A stretch of DNA of 35,107 bases, taken from contig JAEUKJ010000352.1 of NCBI GenBank assembly GCA_016792665.1, forward strand, positions 1 to 35,107, written 5' to 3'. This document shows positions 13,720-21,348 of the stretch, piece after piece. Source of the DNA: Deltaproteobacteria bacterium. Its GTDB lineage: Bacteria; Myxococcota_A; UBA9042; PHBI01. Position numbers and translations under genes: made by a program. Position 1 is the stretch's first letter. Each line of letters opens with the position of its first letter. Under the pieces are notes generated by a model. The model saw nothing but the letters and a program-made list of their open reading frames with translations, made no database searches and was not told the origin of the DNA.

Positions 13720-15045
13720 TCACTCGTTCGAGAGCAGCGTCACGAACTCGAACTTGCCGGCCTTGACGACGTTGCCGGACATCGTGGCCATGGTCGTGTC
13801 GCCGTCGGGCGTGAACTCGAACTTGCCGAGCGCGCTGTCGTCGAACTTCACCTTGGCGGCGGCCTCGCTGATGGCCCAGCGATCGTGCTTGCCGGCGGCC
13901 TTGATGGCCTCGATCGCGACCTTGGTCGCCATGTAGCCGTAGACGGCGTAGGCCTCGGGGTCGGCCCCGTACTTCTTCTTGTAGGCCGCGACGAAGTCGG
14001 CGCCCTGGCCGACCAACTTCTCCGGCGGGACGCCGCCGAAGGTCACGAACACGCGGTCGTTGGCGTTCTCGGCGCCGGCGGCCTGGATGAAGGCCTCCTC
14101 GAAGCAGCCGTCGGGCACCATGAACTTGCCGGTGGCGCCGACCGCGACGAAGTCTTTGACGAGCTGGCCGGCATTGGTCTGGGTCGTGCCGCCGTAGTAG
14201 ACCACGTCGGGGTTCAGCTCTTTGACCTTGGTCATGAGCGACTTGTACTCCTGCGCCTTGGGGTCCACGGCCTCGAAGGCGTGGACCTTCAGGCCGAGGT
14301 CCTCGGCCGTCTGCTGGAACACGGCCGCGACACCCTTGCCGTAGAGGCCGTTGTCGTGGAGCACGTAGACCGACTTGGCGCCCATCTTCTGGGCCCAGCG
14401 GGCGCCGACCGCGCCCTGCATGTCGTCGGCCGGGACGACGCGGAAGTAGGTGATCTTGCCCGAGGGGCGGTAGGCCGCGGGCTCGTGCGCCTCGCCGGTG
14501 CCGGGCTTGGTGAGCGCCGGATAGGTGTTGGCGGGCGACACCATCAAGAGGCCGGCCTTGTTCAGGACCGGCATCGAGATCATCGCGGCGCCCGAGTTGT
14601 ACGTGCCGATGTACGCGACGACGTTCTTGTCGCCCACGGCCTTGTCGGCGTTGCCGGCCTCGACCTCGGGGTCCCAGTCGCCCTTCTTGGCGGAGGCGTC
14701 GTCCCAGTCTTCGTAGGTGACGGTGAAGCCGCCGACCTTGCCGCCGATGTCGTCGATGGCCATCTTGATGCCGTTGACGATGGTCGTGGTCTGGGCGTTT
14801 GCGCTGCCCGTGCGCGGGAGACTCGACACGATCTTGAGCGCCCCCGAGGTCGGGGCGTTCGGGTCCCCCGGGGTGGTCGGCTCGGTCGTCTTGCCGGGCT
14901 CGGTCGGCTGAGCCGCATCGCCCGAGGTCGGAGCCGCGCCGCCGGTCGCGGGCTTTCCACCACAGGCCAGGAGCAACGTCATGGACAGCGCCCCCAGCGC
15001 GCGGAGAGCGGGGGAGAGCGTCTTGAACTTATGGAAATCGTTCAT
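13720..15045 (-). CDS. livK: Branched-chain amino acid ABC transporter substrate-binding lipoprotein
   Basis: A 441-residue binding protein. Start ATG 15045 has GAGG ~8 nt upstream and gives a signal peptide with lipobox LLLAC (Cys28). A Pro/Thr-rich tether (~30-62) leads into a type I periplasmic-binding fold (Peripla_BP_6/LivJ-like): KIVSSLPRTGS, VNGIKMAIDDIGG, VVAYIGTYNSGAAM, and DGCFEEAFIQAAG. The lipid anchor and tether differ from the free periplasmic LivJ/LivK of enterobacteria. It is the first gene of the operon, delivering an amino acid or related ligand to LivH/LivM. True substrate (branched-chain amino acid, amide, urea) cannot be told from sequence. Confidence 0.93.
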   Translation of the reverse strand: MNDFHKFKTLSPALRALGALSMTLLLACGGKPATGGAAPTSGDAAQPTEPGKTTEPTTPGDPNAPTSGALKIVSSLPRTGSANAQTTTIVNGIKMAIDDIGGKVGGFTVTYEDWDDASAKKGDWDPEVEAGNADKAVGDKNVVAYIGTYNSGAAMISMPVLNKAGLLMVSPANTYPALTKPGTGEAHEPAAYRPSGKITYFRVVPADDMQGAVGARWAQKMGAKSVYVLHDNGLYGKGVAAVFQQTAEDLGLKVHAFEAVDPKAQEYKSLMTKVKELNPDVVYYGGTTQTNAGQLVKDFVAVGATGKFMVPDGCFEEAFIQAAGAENANDRVFVTFGGVPPEKLVGQGADFVAAYKKKYGADPEAYAVYGYMATKVAIEAIKAAGKHDRWAISEAAAKVKFDDSALGKFEFTPDGDTTMATMSGNVVKAGKFEFVTLLSNE

Positions 15046-15065
15046 GTTTTGCGCCTCGGCTGGTA

Positions 15066-15091
15066 ACGGCGGCGGCAGCATAGGCCGCCGT
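15066..15091 (-). terminator. Hairpin between the Cys-rich lipoprotein gene and livK
   Basis: ACGGCGGC (15066-15073) and GCCGCCGT (15084-15091) form a perfect 8-bp stem with a 10-nt loop. An outer pair, CCTCGGC (15054-15060) and GCCGAGG (15115-15121), could close a larger structure. It lies after the stop of the upstream gene and before livK, so it may terminate that operon or shape the livK leader. No T-run follows. Confidence 0.5.
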
Positions 15092-15130
15092 CTGCGCGAT
15101 CGTCAAGGCCGCTGGCCGAGGGGCATTGGG

Positions 15131-15985
15131 TCACGGGCCGGTGATCGGGACCCCGACGAACGCGACGTTGACGATGAGGGGTGGCAGGGCCGACTCGGCC
15201 AGGCGGAAGGCGATGCGATAGCTGCGGGGGCCGGCGCCGCTCGGCGCCATCTGCAGGTTCAGGGTCGTGATGGTGTTCGCGGTAAGGAGGATCGGAGCGA
15301 CCTGGGTGATGGAGACCTCGGAGGGCGGGATGTCGGTGAGGGCCTCGACCTGGATGGCGGCGATCGTCAAGTCGCGTGAGGTGGTGTTGCGGATGACGAG
15401 CTCCACGATGTGGGCGCCGTCGACTCGGATGTTGCCGCCATTGACCTCGTTCGGGAACGCCTCGAGGACACCCGGCACGCACACGCCCGCGAAGTCACCC
15501 GGCACCATGCAGAACGTGTTGGCGGGGCAGGTCTCGTCGCCGGCGTCGCAGCTCGGCCCGCAGTAGCCGATGGTGCAGAGGCCCCCTTCGCACTCGCTCG
15601 CGGTGGTGCACGTCGCGCCCTCGGGGCGTGGTCCTGCCGTACAGGCGCCGTCTTCGCAGCGGCCGCTGTCGCAATCGGCGGCGACGGTGCAGGGGGCGAG
15701 GCAGATCGCCTGGGGCGGCGGGCTGCCACAGTACGAGAGGACGGCGGCGCTCTTGGGGTCGGCGCAGGTGCCGGTCGCGCACGCGGTCTCGCAAGGCGTC
15801 GTGCAGATGCCACAGTAGCACGCGAGCCCATCGGCGCAGTCGGTGTTGGCGAGGCACACCGACAGGAAGTGGGTCTCGCTGCCGACCTCGCCGCCCGGGT
15901 CTTTGTCGGAGAGGCAGCCGGCGAGCGCGAAGGTGGCGGCGAGCGCGAAGGTGGCGCGCGGTGAGGGCGCGAGGGTCGAGGTCAT
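15131..15985 (-). CDS. Cys-rich lipoprotein
   Basis: A 284-residue lipoprotein: signal peptide with lipobox ALAGC (Cys24), then about 24 cysteines over residues ~44-168 in short CxxCxDGLxC-like loops (for example NTDCADGLACYCGICTTPC). This recalls the disulfide-rich, EGF/Dickkopf-like repeats of myxobacterial surface lipoproteins. The final ~110 residues have no cysteine and read as a beta-sandwich (VELVIRNTTSRDLTIAAIQV..). ATG 15985 overlaps the stop of the upstream gene by 4 bp, so expression is coupled to it. A structural or binding role outside the cytoplasm is likely; function is unknown. Confidence 0.85.
   Translation of the reverse strand: MTSTLAPSPRATFALAATFALAGCLSDKDPGGEVGSETHFLSVCLANTDCADGLACYCGICTTPCETACATGTCADPKSAAVLSYCGSPPPQAICLAPCTVAADCDSGRCEDGACTAGPRPEGATCTTASECEGGLCTIGYCGPSCDAGDETCPANTFCMVPGDFAGVCVPGVLEAFPNEVNGGNIRVDGAHIVELVIRNTTSRDLTIAAIQVEALTDIPPSEVSITQVAPILLTANTITTLNLQMAPSGAGPRSYRIAFRLAESALPPLIVNVAFVGVPITGP
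15920..15955 (-). repeat. Perfect 18-bp tandem duplication in a signal peptide
   Basis: Two identical 18-bp units (15920-15937 and 15938-15955) encode ATFALA twice in the hydrophobic core of the lipoprotein's signal peptide. Gain or loss of one unit would keep frame and alter signal length by six residues. Confidence 0.8.
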
Positions 15986-16962
15986 GGCGAGGGATCTCCA
16001 GGATGGGGCGGGAGCGCGGTGACACCGCAGTAGACGAGAACGCGGGTCGCGTCAGGCGGCGTGGTCGGGGAGGCATCGGCAGACGCGCGAAGGGCGGTCA
16101 GCTCGGAGCGGAGGCGGGGCAGGAGGGCCTGGGCCTCGGCGCCGAGCGGGGTGTCGAGGTCGACCTCGAAGGTGTAGGTGCTGCCTCCGGTCCAGGCCTT
16201 CTGCGGGTCCCCGGGGGGCAACGACAGGGCGATGCCGAGGGTGCTGAAGACCGCGTGGACGTGGTCGACGATGGCGGCCGCGCCGGGCGCGCGAGGGTCG
16301 GCGGGCAGGACGAGCTGGCGGCAGCGGTAGAGGCGCTCGCCCGGAGTGGCGGTGATGCGGCCGTCGCCGAGGAGGCGCTCGAGGAGGGCTTCGAGGCGCG
16401 CCTCCTCGAGGCCGCGATGGTGGGCCATGAGGGCCTCGAAAGAGACCGGGCCGCGGCGGTAGATCGAGAGCCAGATGAGCGCCTCGGCGCTCTCGTCGAG
16501 GAAGCCGAGGTCCTGGTCGAGCTCGCCCTCGCGCGCGGCGCGATAGACGCTGTTGGCGCCCGAGCCGGTGCGGAAGACGAGGCCGCTCTCGACGAGGTCA
16601 TGCAGGACACTGCCGAGCACCTGGTCGTCGTCTTTGGCGAAGCGGCGCTCGACCTCGCTGCGCTTGGTCACGCCGCGCTCGTGGAGAAATGCAAAGACCG
16701 CTTCCCAGAGCGTTCGACCGGCGTCCGAGCGGCTCTCGGCGAGGCGTTGGAGGCGCTTCTGATACGAGCGCAGCGCGAGGCCACACATGTCGGCCACGAG
16801 CTTCTTCGAGAGGCCCTGGCCCTCGAGGGCGTTGGCGAGGTGGAAGAAGAAGCGGTCGGGGAGGTCGGCGACCAGGCTGCGTGCGTGGCCGAGCGTGGCG
16901 AGCCGCGCGACGAGCTGGGCGACCTCGTAGAGGAGCTGATCGATCGCGAGTCGCGTGTCCAA
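15982..16962 (-). CDS. Winged-helix-like protein, uncharacterised
   Basis: A 326-residue protein with no signal peptide. Residues ~45-75 (ALEGQGLSKKLVADMCGLALRSYQKRLQRL) look like a helix-turn-helix. Residues ~85-140 (HERGVTKRSEVERRF...VLHDLVESGLVFRTG) and ~168-215 (RRGPVSFEALMAHH..LEALLERLLGDGRI) look like two winged-helix units. The C-terminus is a beta-rich ~100-residue segment. I believe such proteins occur in several Polyangia, but I know no assigned function. It may be a DNA-binding regulator. It is translationally coupled to the Cys-rich lipoprotein (ATGA overlap) and diverges from the sigma-factor gene, so could regulate either. Confidence 0.75.
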   Translation of the reverse strand: MDTRLAIDQLLYEVAQLVARLATLGHARSLVADLPDRFFFHLANALEGQGLSKKLVADMCGLALRSYQKRLQRLAESRSDAGRTLWEAVFAFLHERGVTKRSEVERRFAKDDDQVLGSVLHDLVESGLVFRTGSGANSVYRAAREGELDQDLGFLDESAEALIWLSIYRRGPVSFEALMAHHRGLEEARLEALLERLLGDGRITATPGERLYRCRQLVLPADPRAPGAAAIVDHVHAVFSTLGIALSLPPGDPQKAWTGGSTYTFEVDLDTPLGAEAQALLPRLRSELTALRASADASPTTPPDATRVLVYCGVTALPPHPGDPSP

Positions 16963-17130
16963 GGCGGGGCCTCCCGAGGGTGCTGGCGGACCGTGGGCGG
17001 CCGCGATGCAGAGAGTGCGGGATGCGGAGCGAGGCCGCCAGTGTCCCCGAGGACACCCCCTGAGTCGCCCGTCGTCAGCGATGCCCGGACGGTTGCGGTG
17101 ACAGGTCGGGGTCGGAGCGGTGTTGGAGTC

Positions 17131-17757
17131 GTGATAGGGTCCCGCGCGGGAGGTGCTCTGAGCGACCCGTACCGGACTCTAGACCATCGAGGGCAGCCCG
17201 CCAGTCCTTCGGCGTTGATCGACCCCGACTCGCTCTATCGGCGCCACGGCCCGATGGTGCTCAGGCGGTGCCGTCGCTTGTTGGGCGATGAGGAGCGCGC
17301 CCTCGATGCCATGCACGACACGTTTGTCCAGGTCCTCCAGCATCGCGATCGGCTGCATGCCGAGGCGCCGTCCTCACTCTTGTATCGGGTCGCGACGCGC
17401 GTCGCGCTGAACGCGCTGCGGAGTCAGCGGCGCTCGCGTCTCGTGCCGCCGGGGGAGGCGCGTGAGGCGGCGCTGCTCGATGCCATCGCGGACCTGCCGG
17501 ACGAGAGCGAGGCGACCGGGGCGCGGGCCCTCTTGTCGAAGTTGTTCGCGCGTGAGCCCGAGTCGTCGCGCGTGATGGCCGTGCTGCACTATGTCGATGG
17601 CCTCACGCTCGAGGAGACCGCGGCCGAGGTCGGGCTGTCCGTGTCGGGGGTGCGGAAGCGCTTGCGAGGCCTGCGTGAGAAGCTCGTGCTGCTGGCGCCC
17701 GAGGCGGTCCGGGGGCTCGACGGGACCGCGCCCAGGGCTCCGCAGGAGGCCGAATGA
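17131..17757 (+). CDS. ECF-type RNA polymerase sigma factor
   Basis: The body is clearly a sigma-70 family ECF factor: region 2 at LYRRHGPMVLRRCRRLL..ALDAMHDTFVQVL and SLLYRVATRVALNALRS, and region 4 at RVMAVLHYVDGLTLEETAAEVG, SVSGVRKRLRGL. It directs RNA polymerase to a small regulon, probably including its own operon. The start is uncertain: no in-frame ATG precedes region 2. Options are GTG 17131 (used here, 208 aa), CTG 17158 with a strong GGGAGG 4 nt before it, or TTG 17215, which gives about 180 aa. A copy of a dispersed repeat (17188-17220) falls between the first and last of these. Its stop overlaps the next ATG (ATGA). Confidence 0.85.
   Translation: MIGSRAGGALSDPYRTLDHRGQPASPSALIDPDSLYRRHGPMVLRRCRRLLGDEERALDAMHDTFVQVLQHRDRLHAEAPSSLLYRVATRVALNALRSQRRSRLVPPGEAREAALLDAIADLPDESEATGARALLSKLFAREPESSRVMAVLHYVDGLTLEETAAEVGLSVSGVRKRLRGLREKLVLLAPEAVRGLDGTAPRAPQEAE
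17188..17220 (+). repeat. Dispersed short repeat, copy B
   Basis: This stretch matches copy A (597-635) at 32 of 33 positions but lacks its internal TGGCTC. It lies at or just upstream of the start of the sigma-factor gene and would add about 11 residues if the longer start is used. Confidence 0.6.
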
Positions 17758-18563
17758 GCCGCCAACACGAAGACGCCGAGGCTGCCGAGATTGCCGAGGT
17801 CCCCGAGATTCTGGTCGAGCGCTTGCGGCTCGGCGAGCTCCCGCCCGAGGTCGCAGCCCGCGTGCGCGCGCGGCTCGAGGCGCGGGGTGAGCTCGGGCGC
17901 GTGCAGGCCTTGGCGGCCGACGATGCCGCGATCCTCGCGCGCCACCCGAGCCTTCCGCGGCACGTGTTGGCTCGCGTGGCGGGCGCACCGGGGCGCCGCG
18001 CGGGGGCCGTGCGCTGGGTGCCGCTGCTCGCGGTCGTGGCTGCGACGATGGTGCTGGCGCTGCGCGTGCCGATCGAGGCGGGGGTGCCGCGATCGTCGTC
18101 GAGTGCTGGTGATCCGACCGAGCGCACCGACCTCACCGATCGCGTGAAGGGTGACCCCGCGCTCTTCGTGTGGCGCGAGCGCGCGGGGGCGTCGCCGGTG
18201 CGCGTGCGCGATGGAGACCGGGCCGAGGCCGGCGATCGCCTGCGCCTCGTCTTCGAGCGCGGTGACTTCGCGGCCGCGGCCCTCTACTCGATCGATGGGC
18301 GCGGCACGGTGACCGAGCACCTCGCCCCTGGTGTGGCAGCGCCGCGCGTGACCTTGCCGTCGTCGTTCGTCCTGGACGATGCCCCGGACTTCGAGCGCTT
18401 CCTCCTCGTGCTGGCGCGCGAGCCGTTCGGCGATCCCGAGCTGAGGGCCCTCGGGTCCGCGCTGGAGGCGCTCGCGGCCTCGCCCGATCGGGCCACCGCG
18501 CCGCTCGCGATCCAAGGCATGACGGTCCTGTCGCTGCGCCTCGACAAGCGAGCGAGCCCGTGA
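17754..18563 (+). CDS. Membrane anti-sigma-like protein with DUF4384-like C-terminus
   Basis: A 269-residue protein starting at ATG 17754, with AGGAGG just upstream and a 4-bp overlap with the sigma gene. Residues 1-85 are charged and helical, probably the cytoplasmic sigma-binding part; no zinc-binding HxxxCxxC motif is seen. One membrane helix spans ~87-104 (WVPLLAVVAATMVLAL). The outer part, ~127-265, reads KGDPALFVWRER..VRDGDRAEAGDRLRLVFERGD..LYSIDGRGTVTEHL, like the DUF4384 domain often seen with caspase-like and kinase proteins. The likely job is to hold the sigma factor at the membrane and sense envelope state. The anti-sigma role is inferred from position and topology. Confidence 0.8.
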   Translation: MSRQHEDAEAAEIAEVPEILVERLRLGELPPEVAARVRARLEARGELGRVQALAADDAAILARHPSLPRHVLARVAGAPGRRAGAVRWVPLLAVVAATMVLALRVPIEAGVPRSSSSAGDPTERTDLTDRVKGDPALFVWRERAGASPVRVRDGDRAEAGDRLRLVFERGDFAAAALYSIDGRGTVTEHLAPGVAAPRVTLPSSFVLDDAPDFERFLLVLAREPFGDPELRALGSALEALAASPDRATAPLAIQGMTVLSLRLDKRASP

Positions 18564-20431
18564 GTCGTGCGCGTGTGCATCGCGATCGCAAGCGGTCCGG
18601 TCTCATCCTGACCGGAGGCCTCCTCGCGGGATGCCTCTGGATGATCCTCGTCGGCGCATTCTCGACCGAGGCCTGGGCTGCGCGCGCCGAGCCCCTCGAG
18701 CTCGGACCGAGCGGCGGCTCGCGCCCCATCCGCCGCATCGGGCTCTTCGTGGGGCAGAACGACGGCGGCCCTCAGCGCGCGCCTTTGCGCTGGGCCGAGC
18801 GCGACGCCGAGTCGATGGCCCAGGCCTTCGTCGAGCTCGGCGGCATCGCGAGCCCTGACCGCATCGTGGTGGCGGGTACCGATCGCAACGGCCTCCTCGC
18901 GACCCTCGGCGTGGTGCGCGCGATGCTCGCCACGACTGCCCCAGGCACGCGCCGCGAGGTGGTCTTCTACTACTCGGGGCACGCCGACGAGCGCGGCCTC
19001 CTGCTCGGCTCGGGCCGCCTCGGCTTCGACGAGCTGCGCGCCCTCCTGGACGGGCTCACGGTCGACCTGCGCTTCGCCGTGGTCGACGCCTGTGCCTCGG
19101 GTGCCATCGTGGCGGCGGGGCGTAAGTCCCGGGAAGAGCGCCAGAAAGGCGGTGTCGTCGCGGCCCCCTTCCTGCTCGACGAGGGCCTGCCGCTGACCGG
19201 GCACGCGTACCTCAGCTCGGCGGCGGCCGATGAGGTCGCGCAGGAGTCCGACCGGGCCCAGGCTTCGTACTTCACGCAGAGCCTCGTCGCAGCGCTTCGC
19301 GGCGCGGCCGATCGCGACGGGGATCGCGTGGTGACGCTGAGCGAGGCCTACGCCTACGCCTTCGATCAGACGCGCGCCCGCACCGCGCTGACCGCCGCTG
19401 GCGCCCAGAATCCCTCGTGGGACCTGGCCTTGAACGGCACCGGCGACCTGGCTCTGACACGGCTTGGCCGCGCGTCGGCGACCCTGACCCTCGATCGCGG
19501 ACTCTTCGGTCGGGTCACGATCTTCCAAGGCGCCTCGGTCTTTGCCGACCTCGACAAGCCCGCGGGTCGCGCCCTCGATCTCGCGGTCGTGCCGGGCGCG
19601 TGGCGCGTCGCGACCGTCGTCGACGATCGTCGTCGCGAGGCCACGTTCTCGATCGAGGCCGGGCGCGGCCGCGTGGTCATGCTGCGCGATCTCGCGGACG
19701 TCGGGCCCGTCGCCGATGCGCGCCTACGCGGTGCGAGCCCGCTGCGCTTCCGGGTCGCGCTCTTGCCGTTCCTCGCCTTCCCGGACGAAGATCCGATCGT
19801 CGTCCACGGCGCGTCGCTCTCGCTCCTGGGCGATCACCTGGACGAGCTCCGTGGCGCGCAGCTCGCCGTCCTCTTCGCGCACGCGGACGAGGTCGTCGGC
19901 GCCCAGATCTCGCTCGTGAACATCGCGACGCGTGTGCGCGGCGTGCAGATCGGTCTCGTCAATGTGACCGAGCGCCTCGACGGCGCATCGCTGGCACTCG
20001 TGCCGTGGGTCGGCGGGCCCGAGGGACTCCACCACCTCGAGGTCTTCACGACCCTCGCGAGCGAGCCCGCGAGCGACGGCGAGCGCGAGCTGCGCACGAT
20101 GGTGCATGCCGGCTGGAGGCTCGGTGCGCGCTGGCTCCACACCGCGGTGTCCCTTGGCACCGACGGAGAGGCCTGCATGCTGCGTGTCGGCGCAGGCACC
20201 GAGGTCGACGTCGATCCGGTGACCTTCGACGTCGAGCTCGGGGCGCACCTGCCGGCCTCGAAGTGCGGCGTCTCGCGCCTGGGAGACCACCCGCGCGTGG
20301 CCCTTGGGGTGCTGATCGGCGTCCGCCTGTCGGAGGCCTTGAACCTCTTTGCCGGCGTGCACGTCGGGGTGGGCATCGACGATGCTGCACTCGTTCCCTC
20401 GTCCCTCCTGGGGGTGCGCTTCTTCCGTTAG
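18560..20431 (+). CDS. Secreted caspase-like protein with surface-repeat C-terminus
   Basis: 623 residues, starting at GTG 18560, which overlaps the upstream stop (GTGA). A signal peptide (~12-40) ends EAWA-ARAE; LLAGC (Cys25) inside it resembles a lipobox, but hydrophobic residues continue after it. Residues ~56-275 are a caspase/metacaspase p20-like fold: GLFVGQNDGG, catalytic His141 in YYSGHADE and Cys178 in VVDACASG, then FTQSLVAALRGAADRDGDR. This predicts a cysteine peptidase acting outside the cytoplasm. Residues ~430-490 carry GAQ.A/G.Q.SLVNIA/GVQIGLVNV units of the LA_2272-type surface repeat. The last ~120 residues read as outer-membrane-like beta strands. The operon with a sigma factor and anti-sigma suggests envelope signalling or stress-controlled proteolysis. 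Confidence 0.87.
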   Translation: MSRARVHRDRKRSGLILTGGLLAGCLWMILVGAFSTEAWAARAEPLELGPSGGSRPIRRIGLFVGQNDGGPQRAPLRWAERDAESMAQAFVELGGIASPDRIVVAGTDRNGLLATLGVVRAMLATTAPGTRREVVFYYSGHADERGLLLGSGRLGFDELRALLDGLTVDLRFAVVDACASGAIVAAGRKSREERQKGGVVAAPFLLDEGLPLTGHAYLSSAAADEVAQESDRAQASYFTQSLVAALRGAADRDGDRVVTLSEAYAYAFDQTRARTALTAAGAQNPSWDLALNGTGDLALTRLGRASATLTLDRGLFGRVTIFQGASVFADLDKPAGRALDLAVVPGAWRVATVVDDRRREATFSIEAGRGRVVMLRDLADVGPVADARLRGASPLRFRVALLPFLAFPDEDPIVVHGASLSLLGDHLDELRGAQLAVLFAHADEVVGAQISLVNIATRVRGVQIGLVNVTERLDGASLALVPWVGGPEGLHHLEVFTTLASEPASDGERELRTMVHAGWRLGARWLHTAVSLGTDGEACMLRVGAGTEVDVDPVTFDVELGAHLPASKCGVSRLGDHPRVALGVLIGVRLSEALNLFAGVHVGVGIDDAALVPSSLLGVRFFR

Positions 20432-20432
20432 T

Positions 20433-20456
20433 GAGGCGCCATCCTGCGCGAGCCTC
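20433..20456. terminator. Small hairpin between convergent genes
   Basis: GAGGC (20433-20437) pairs with GCCTC (20452-20456) within the 29-bp gap between the caspase-like and eutC stop codons. The stem is short and lacks a T-run, so confidence is limited. Confidence 0.35.
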
Positions 20457-20460
20457 GCGA

Positions 20461-21348
20461 TCAGGGGACCAGTGCCAGGGCGTCGGGGCTCTCGTCCTTC
20501 AGGTCGACGCCAGTGAGCCCGCGCGCCAGCGCCTGCCGCGCGAGCCACGCCGTCTTGGCCGCGGCCTTGGCGTAGTCGAGGCCCTCGGGCGGGTGCACGT
20601 TCGAGATGCAGTTGCGCTCGGCGTCGCTGCGACCGGGGCGTGGCTCGTACGTGAGGTAGATCCCGACGCTGTCGCTCGCCGAGAGGCCGGGGCGCTCGCC
20701 GACGATGACGATGACCAGGCGCGCATCGAGACAGGCGCCGATGGGGTCACCGATCGCGACCCGCGCCTCGGGTGCGAGCACCAACGGACCGAGGGTGAGG
20801 CCCGCGGCCTCGAGGCTCGCGACGAGTGCCGTGACGAGGCCCGCGCCGTGGCGCGCGATGCCGTCGGCCGAGAGGCCGTTGGTCACGACCAGGACGACGT
20901 CGGGGCGGGGTACGCCCTCGGGCCGCGCGCCGTCGGGCCGCGTGCTCTCGGTAGGATGAACGGTAGGACCCGAGCTCGCGGCGCCGTTGCCGCGCGCTGC
21001 GCTGAGCGAGGCCTCGCTGTCGGCGGTGAGGCGGCGGCCGAGGTTGGGATCGCGGAGGTAGCGCTGACGCCCGTCGGCCTGGGTCTTTGCCCTCAGCACG
21101 ACGAGTCCGAGCTCGGCGACCTCGCGGTCGAACGCGTCCACGTCCCAGGGGCGGTGGACGGCATCGCGCGCCGCGGCGTGGGCGGCCTGGAAGGCGAGGT
21201 GCACTTCGGTGCGCTGGGCGGCGCCGGCCCGGCCGAGCCCGATGCGCGCGGGGGTCAGGGCCGAGAGGCTGCGCCACGCGTCCCAGCGGTCGATGACCGG
21301 TCGTCGCTCCTGGCGCTTCTCGTCGTCTTCGTCGATCTGTGGGGTCAT
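20461..21348 (-). CDS. eutC: Ethanolamine ammonia-lyase small subunit EutC
   Basis: 295 residues. EutC landmarks are TPARIGLGRAGAAQRTEVHL, KTQADGRQRYLRDPNLGRRL, and the cobalamin-contact end VGERPGLSASDSVGIYLTYE followed by RNCISNVHPPEGLDY. With EutB it forms the adenosylcobalamin-dependent enzyme that converts ethanolamine to acetaldehyde and ammonia. A Pro/Ser/Gly-rich stretch at ~115-148 sits between the two recognisable parts and is probably a linker. ATG 21348 overlaps the eutB stop (ATGA), so the two subunits are made in step. Confidence 0.95.
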   Translation of the reverse strand: MTPQIDEDDEKRQERRPVIDRWDAWRSLSALTPARIGLGRAGAAQRTEVHLAFQAAHAAARDAVHRPWDVDAFDREVAELGLVVLRAKTQADGRQRYLRDPNLGRRLTADSEASLSAARGNGAASSGPTVHPTESTRPDGARPEGVPRPDVVLVVTNGLSADGIARHGAGLVTALVASLEAAGLTLGPLVLAPEARVAIGDPIGACLDARLVIVIVGERPGLSASDSVGIYLTYEPRPGRSDAERNCISNVHPPEGLDYAKAAAKTAWLARQALARGLTGVDLKDESPDALALVP

